Assembly: GCF_947500995.1 (NCBI RefSeq)
Contig: NZ_CANMUA010000005.1
Coordinates: 124,001-188,000 of the forward strand
Length of the DNA stretch: 64,000 nucleotides
Direction: 5' to 3'
Source of the DNA: an uncultured Serinicoccus sp.
GTDB lineage: Bacteria; Actinomycetota; Actinomycetes; Actinomycetales; Dermatophilaceae
Positions 60,740 to 64,000 of this stretch are shown here, in pieces. Position numbers and translations under genes: made by a program. The notes beneath the pieces were generated by a model that saw nothing but the letters and a program-made list of their open reading frames with translations, made no database searches and was not told the DNA's origin. Position 1 is the stretch's first letter; every line of letters begins with the position of its first letter.

Positions 60740-60839
60740 ACGCGTCCGGTGCGGCGTGACCACGCGTCCGGTGCGGCGCGACCACGCGTCCGGTGCCGCC
60801 TGACCACGCGTCCGGTGCGTCCTGACCACGCGTCCGGTG
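60740..60839 (-). repeat. 22-bp tandem array, five units (family A)
   Basis: ACGCGTCCGGTG starts at 60740, 60762, 60784, 60806 and 60828, an exact 22-bp period; the core is on the minus strand. The array fills the gap between the convergent GNAT gene (stop 60737) and GtrA gene (stop 60844), sense to GtrA. Confidence 0.92.
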
Positions 60840-60843
60840 CAGG

Positions 60844-61263
60844 TCAGGTGTAGCGCTTGAGGCGGAAGACGAAGCTGCGCATCATGAGGTACATGAAGAC
60901 CGCCTCGCAGGCGCCGGCGACGAGGCGCGCCGCGAGGTACTGGACGCCGAGCCACTCCAGCGTGGTCGACAGCGCCAGGATGAAGAGTACGTAGTTGGCG
61001 AGCACCGTGACGACGTAGCGCCCGGTCTGCCGGCCGAGCGGGCCGTGGCTCTGGAAGTTGAGCCACCGGTTGAGCAGGAACGCCAGCCCGAAGGCGACGA
61101 CGTAGCCCGTCGTCACGGCCAGCGGGTACGGCCAGCGGAGGACGTCGAAGAGGACCGCGAGGAGGGTCAGGTCGATCGCGTAGGTCGTGCCGCTGATGGC
61201 CGCGAAGCCGACCGCCGTCTCCGGGACGAGCCTGCCGACGGGCGCGGGGAGTCTCGCGTGCAC
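60844..61263 (-). CDS. GtrA-family membrane protein
   Basis: A 139-residue protein with four membrane helices: FAAISGTTYAIDLTLLAVLFDV, LAVTTGYVVAFGLAFLLNRWLNFQS (keyword FLLNRWLNF), VVTVLANYVLFILALSTTLEWLG and LAARLVAGACEAVFMYLMMRSFVF. GtrA proteins are thought to move lipid-linked sugars in cell-surface polysaccharide assembly. The GTG at 61263 is the best start. It follows the DUF6458 gene by 35 bases on the same strand. Confidence 0.88.
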   Translation of the reverse strand: MHARLPAPVGRLVPETAVGFAAISGTTYAIDLTLLAVLFDVLRWPYPLAVTTGYVVAFGLAFLLNRWLNFQSHGPLGRQTGRYVVTVLANYVLFILALSTTLEWLGVQYLAARLVAGACEAVFMYLMMRSFVFRLKRYT

Positions 61264-61298
61264 CCGGGCGCGGGCCCGGGCGAAGGCGTCGGTGGCGT

Positions 61299-61532
61299 TC
61301 AGTACTGGTCGCGGTGACGCACGTCGGCGTCGGTCCGGCGGTCGATGACCTCGCGGTGGGTGGTGTTGGTGCGCTGGGTGTTCATCACCAGGCTCAGCAG
61401 CAGCGAGAGCACACCGGCCGCCATGAGGATGTAGCCGACGATCGTCAGGTCGACCCCCTGCACCACCGTGTTGACCGCGAAGGTGAGGATGGCGCCCACG
61501 ACGAGCAGGAAGATTCCGAGACCGATGCCCAT
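61299..61532 (-). CDS. DUF6458 small membrane protein
   Basis: The 77-residue product MGIGLGIFLLVVGAILTFAV... has two membrane helices and the tail NTTHREVIDRRTDADVRHRDQY. It matches DUF6458, a small actinobacterial membrane family without a known role. GAAAGGATC precedes the ATG at 61532; a longer frame to 61571 is not conserved. Confidence 0.85.
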   Translation of the reverse strand: MGIGLGIFLLVVGAILTFAVNTVVQGVDLTIVGYILMAAGVLSLLLSLVMNTQRTNTTHREVIDRRTDADVRHRDQY

Positions 61533-61577
61533 GACAGATCCTTTCGGTTGGCTCGGGGACAGCCTAGCCACAGGCCC

Positions 61578-62408
61578 TCACAGCCGGCGGTCCGACAGGA
61601 CCGGGAACCCCTCGCGCACCCGCGGCACCTCGTCGAGGTCGAGCTCGACCGACAGCGTCTCCTCGCCCGTCCCCGCCTCGACCAGCACCACCCCCGACGG
61701 GTCGACGACGGCGCTGCGGCCGCCCATCTCGACCCCGGCGTGGGTGCCCGCGGTGTTGCCGGCGACGACGAACGCCTGGTTCTCGATCGCCCGGGCCCGC
61801 AGCAGCAACCGCCAGTGCTCCACCCGGGCCATCGGCCAGGCCGAGGGGATGAGGAAGAGCCCGGCCCCCTGGTCCAGCTGCAGCCGGTAGAGCTCGGGGA
61901 AGCGCAGGTCGTAGCAGGTGGACAGGGCGACCCCCACCCCGTCCGCGGGTGCCGGCAGCTCGGTCACGACGACCTCGGTGCCGGCCTCCATGAGCCTCGG
62001 CTCGCCCCCGCCGAAGCCGAACCGGTGGATCTTGCGGTAGGTCGCGCACACCGAGCCCCGCGGGTCGAGCACGACAGAGGTGTTCCACAGGTGCCGCCCC
62101 TCCTCCCCCGGCTCGGCCGTGCGCTCGACGTGGGAGCCGGTATGCACCACCGCCCCGACCTCCCGCGTCGCCTCCGCGACGGGCACGAGGGCAGGGGGCA
62201 GGTGGCCGTCCGCCAGCCCGGAGAGGTCCTGGCTGCGCTCCTCCCACTCCTTCGACGCGAAGCCTCCCGCGCTCCACAACTCGGGCAGCAGCACCAGGTC
62301 GTGGCCGGCCCCGGCCTGTCGCACCAGCGCGGCGACCCGCTCGGCCCGCGCCTCGACGCCCTCCTCGCTGCCGTCGGCATACCCGAGCTGGATGATCGCG
62401 ACCTTCAT
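61578..62408 (-). CDS. Carbon-nitrogen hydrolase (nitrilase superfamily)
   Basis: A 276-residue amidase with the Glu-Lys-Cys triad: Glu43 in LLPELW, Lys126 in YRKIHRF and Cys165 in LSTCYDLRFPELYR. GNTAGTH near 218 follows. Closest in style to omega-amidase or Nit2-like enzymes; substrate unknown. The ATG overlaps the stop of the CopD/CtaG gene (ATGA), so it is cotranscribed with a cytochrome oxidase assembly gene. Confidence 0.92.
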   Translation of the reverse strand: MKVAIIQLGYADGSEEGVEARAERVAALVRQAGAGHDLVLLPELWSAGGFASKEWEERSQDLSGLADGHLPPALVPVAEATREVGAVVHTGSHVERTAEPGEEGRHLWNTSVVLDPRGSVCATYRKIHRFGFGGGEPRLMEAGTEVVVTELPAPADGVGVALSTCYDLRFPELYRLQLDQGAGLFLIPSAWPMARVEHWRLLLRARAIENQAFVVAGNTAGTHAGVEMGGRSAVVDPSGVVLVEAGTGEETLSVELDLDEVPRVREGFPVLSDRRL

Positions 62409-64000
62409 CGGCTGCTCCTCTGCGCCAGGCTCTGCAGGTGGGCGTTGTAGGCGGCGAGCTCGGCGTCGTCGTCACGCGCGGCCTGGCGGTCCGAGCGCGC
62501 GCTCTCCCGCTCGTCGCGGCGTATCCAGTCCACCATGACCATGAGCACGAGGACCACCGTGGGCAGCTCGCCGACCCCCCACGCGATGGCCCCGCCCACC
62601 TGCTGGTCGGCGAGCAGGTCGGGCACCCAGGGCACCTCGATGGCCTTGTAGAAACCCGGCGCGAGCAGCCAGGTGCCCTGCATGAGCGCGAGCCCGAAGA
62701 AGGCGTGCGTCGCGAGGGTGCCCAGCAGCACGAGGATGCGCAACGGTGCCGGCCACTTCTCCGGCCCCGGGTCCTGGCCGACGAGCGACCACACGAAGGC
62801 GAAGCCGGACAGCGAGAAGTGGGCGACCATGAGCACGTGCCCGACGTGGGTCGTCATGGCGAGCTCCAGCAGCCCGGTCCAGTAGAAGGCGATGAGGCTG
62901 CCGAAGAAGATGACCCCGGCCACCAGGGGGTTGGCGATGAACGCCGCCCACCGGGAGTGCACCACGGCGAGCAGGAGCTCGCGGGGCCCGAGGGTCTTGT
63001 CCCGTCGCGCGGGCAGCGTGCGGTAGGCGAGGGTGATCGCCTGCGCCGGCACGAGCAGGATCGGCACCCCCATCATGAGCGCCATGTGCATCATCATGTG
63101 CTGCGAGAACATCACCCGGCCGTAGACCGCCGGCGCCCCGCTGGTGACGTAGACGAACAGCGCCCACCCGAGCACCCACACCAGCAGCCGCCACCACGGC
63201 CAGCGGTCACCGCGGCGCCAGAGCTTCACGCAGCCGGCGGCGTAGAGCCCGACTGCCACCAGCGCCACGAGCAGGAAGAGCCAGTTGACCTCCCACACGT
63301 CGAGCAGACGGGCCGAGCTGTAGGGCGGCGGCATGGGGTAGCCGGTGAGCGCGAAGACCGCCGTGTCGAGGTCGGCGGAGGACTCCACCACGGGTGGCGG
63401 CGTGCGCGAGAGCACCGCGCCGAGGGCCACCGCGGCCCCCATGACGGCCAGCTCGCTGGCGGCCAGCGCACCGAACAGCCACGGCCGGTCGGCCCCGCGG
63501 GCGATGATGGCCCGGCGCTGCACCGCCCCGAAGACGCCGAGCACCCCGAGCAGCAGCACCTTGGCCCAGATGAGCACCCAGTAGGCGCTGGACAGGTCCG
63601 CCAGATCGTCGGCGGTGAGCAGGGCGAAGAGCAGGCCGGAGAGCGCGATGGCGGCGTAGCACCAGGTCGCGAGCAGCGAGTAGCGGCGCAGGGTGTCGGG
63701 CAGCGCCGGGCCGAGCAGCGGCAGCAGCAGCCCCAGCGCCATGAGGCCGCCCACCCAGACGCACATCCCGACGAGGTGCAGCGCGAGGGCGGTGACCGCG
63801 GTCTCGTGACCGTCGGTGCCGCTGGCGTGGCCGCCGTAGGCCAGCGGTAGGAGCGCCACGAGCGCGAGGGCCGAGGCCCAGGCCAGGGCGCCGCGCGTCC
63901 GCGCCGAGGCCGCGAGGGGCACGAGCAGGGCGACCAGCACCGTCTCGATGAGGCGCAGGCGCATGACCTCCAGCCCCCAGAGGTTGGCCAGCAGGTCGGA
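62405..64000 (-). CDS. CopD-CtaG fusion membrane protein (5' end outside window)
   Basis: At least 531 residues are visible and the frame is open to the window edge (SDLLANLWGLEV before the ATG at 63964), so the start lies beyond 64000. The first half holds CopD-like helices (GMCVWVGGLMALGLLLPLLGP). The second half is caa3_CtaG: RVMFSQHMMMHMALMMGVPILLVPAQAITL (keywords QHMMMHM) with helices, and VGHVLMVAHFSLSGFAFVW. Copper import joined to cytochrome c oxidase copper delivery is the likely role. The last 40 residues are charged and cytoplasmic. Confidence 0.9.
   Translation of the reverse strand, partial: SDLLANLWGLEVMRLRLIETVLVALLVPLAASARTRGALAWASALALVALLPLAYGGHASGTDGHETAVTALALHLVGMCVWVGGLMALGLLLPLLGPALPDTLRRYSLLATWCYAAIALSGLLFALLTADDLADLSSAYWVLIWAKVLLLGVLGVFGAVQRRAIIARGADRPWLFGALAASELAVMGAAVALGAVLSRTPPPVVESSADLDTAVFALTGYPMPPPYSSARLLDVWEVNWLFLLVALVAVGLYAAGCVKLWRRGDRWPWWRLLVWVLGWALFVYVTSGAPAVYGRVMFSQHMMMHMALMMGVPILLVPAQAITLAYRTLPARRDKTLGPRELLLAVVHSRWAAFIANPLVAGVIFFGSLIAFYWTGLLELAMTTHVGHVLMVAHFSLSGFAFVWSLVGQDPGPEKWPAPLRILVLLGTLATHAFFGLALMQGTWLLAPGFYKAIEVPWVPDLLADQQVGGAIAWGVGELPTVVLVLMVMVDWIRRDERESARSDRQAARDDDAELAAYNAHLQSLAQRSSR

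Noticed and set aside
266-62383. GGTATGCC as a strand-biased KOPS-like segregation signal
   Set aside because: Copies are split almost evenly between strands (17 and 18), with no local bias along the window.

Overview
The window is a continuous stretch of core chromosome from a high-GC actinobacterium (above 70 % G+C by eye, GTG starts common, Tyr almost always TAC). The gene set suggests a member of the Micrococcales, possibly an Intrasporangiaceae/Ornithinimicrobium-like genus: ffs, four tRNA-Ser genes, actinobacterial DUF853, DUF4190, DUF6458 and AIM24 families, an EtfD-type membrane reductase and CWB2 wall proteins. That placement is inference. I saw no prophage, insertion sequence, CRISPR array or rRNA operon. 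Both ends cut genes: a probable 3' fragment at 1-48 and a CopD/CtaG gene running off at 64000.

Layout. 0.1-4.5 kb: purM, a sunset-domain protein, purF and two small membrane paralogues. 4.6-9.4 kb: a secreted CWB2 protein, a flavin monooxygenase, a frameshifted MFS exporter with its divergent regulator, and a sterol-carrier protein. 9.4-11.1 kb: arcA, SRP RNA and tRNA-Ser(GGA). 11.2-17.3 kb: HerA-like ATPase divergent from an envelope cluster, a toroid-CWB2 fusion protein between two DUF4190 genes, tRNA-Ser(CGA). 17.4-24.7 kb: tadA, upp, aminotransferase, EamA/MarR pair, PH protein, membrane-GNAT protein, def, lipoprotein esterase. 24.7-30.7 kb: AbiEi/DUF559 protein between two palindromic repeats, sugar porter, aminotransferase plus hydroxyacid dehydrogenase, AIM24, tRNA-Arg. 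30.7-41.7 kb: TSUP transporter, pckG, LCP protein, cspA, tRNA-Ser(GCT) and (TGA), cysK-epsC, etfD-like, dcd, tRNA-Gly. 41.7-51.2 kb: cutA, class III aminotransferase, acyl-CoA ligase, SDR, purU, P1 peptidase, pntAB. 51.3-56.9 kb: a dipeptide-type ABC operon. 56.9-64 kb: glycerate kinase, FadE-type dehydrogenase, GNAT, GtrA, DUF6458, nitrilase and CopD/CtaG.

Metabolic links. Purine synthesis and one-carbon supply (purM, purF, purU), cysteine synthesis (epsC-cysK), gluconeogenesis (pckG), NADPH supply (pntAB) and fatty-acid oxidation (acyl-CoA ligase, FadE-type dehydrogenase, EtfD-like reductase passing electrons to the quinone pool) are represented. Most genes are single or in short overlapping pairs (ATGA, GTGA or TGATG junctions).

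The most unusual signals are not genes. (1) Six intergenic arrays share a core (CACCGGACGCG or CACAGGACGCG), repeat with an exact 22-bp period, and in each case sit next to the 3' end of a gene with the core on that gene's mRNA strand; two further arrays of another core repeat every 32 bp with the same placement. (2) The octamer GGTATGCC/GGCATACC occurs 35 times, far above chance, in every reading frame and between genes, forcing rare codons (TAT, ATA, GCA). (3) Two 66-bp palindromes share their left half and flank the AbiEi/DUF559 gene. (4) At least sixteen genes have a TANNNT box 6-8 nt before the start codon and no ribosome binding site, the pattern of leaderless transcripts.
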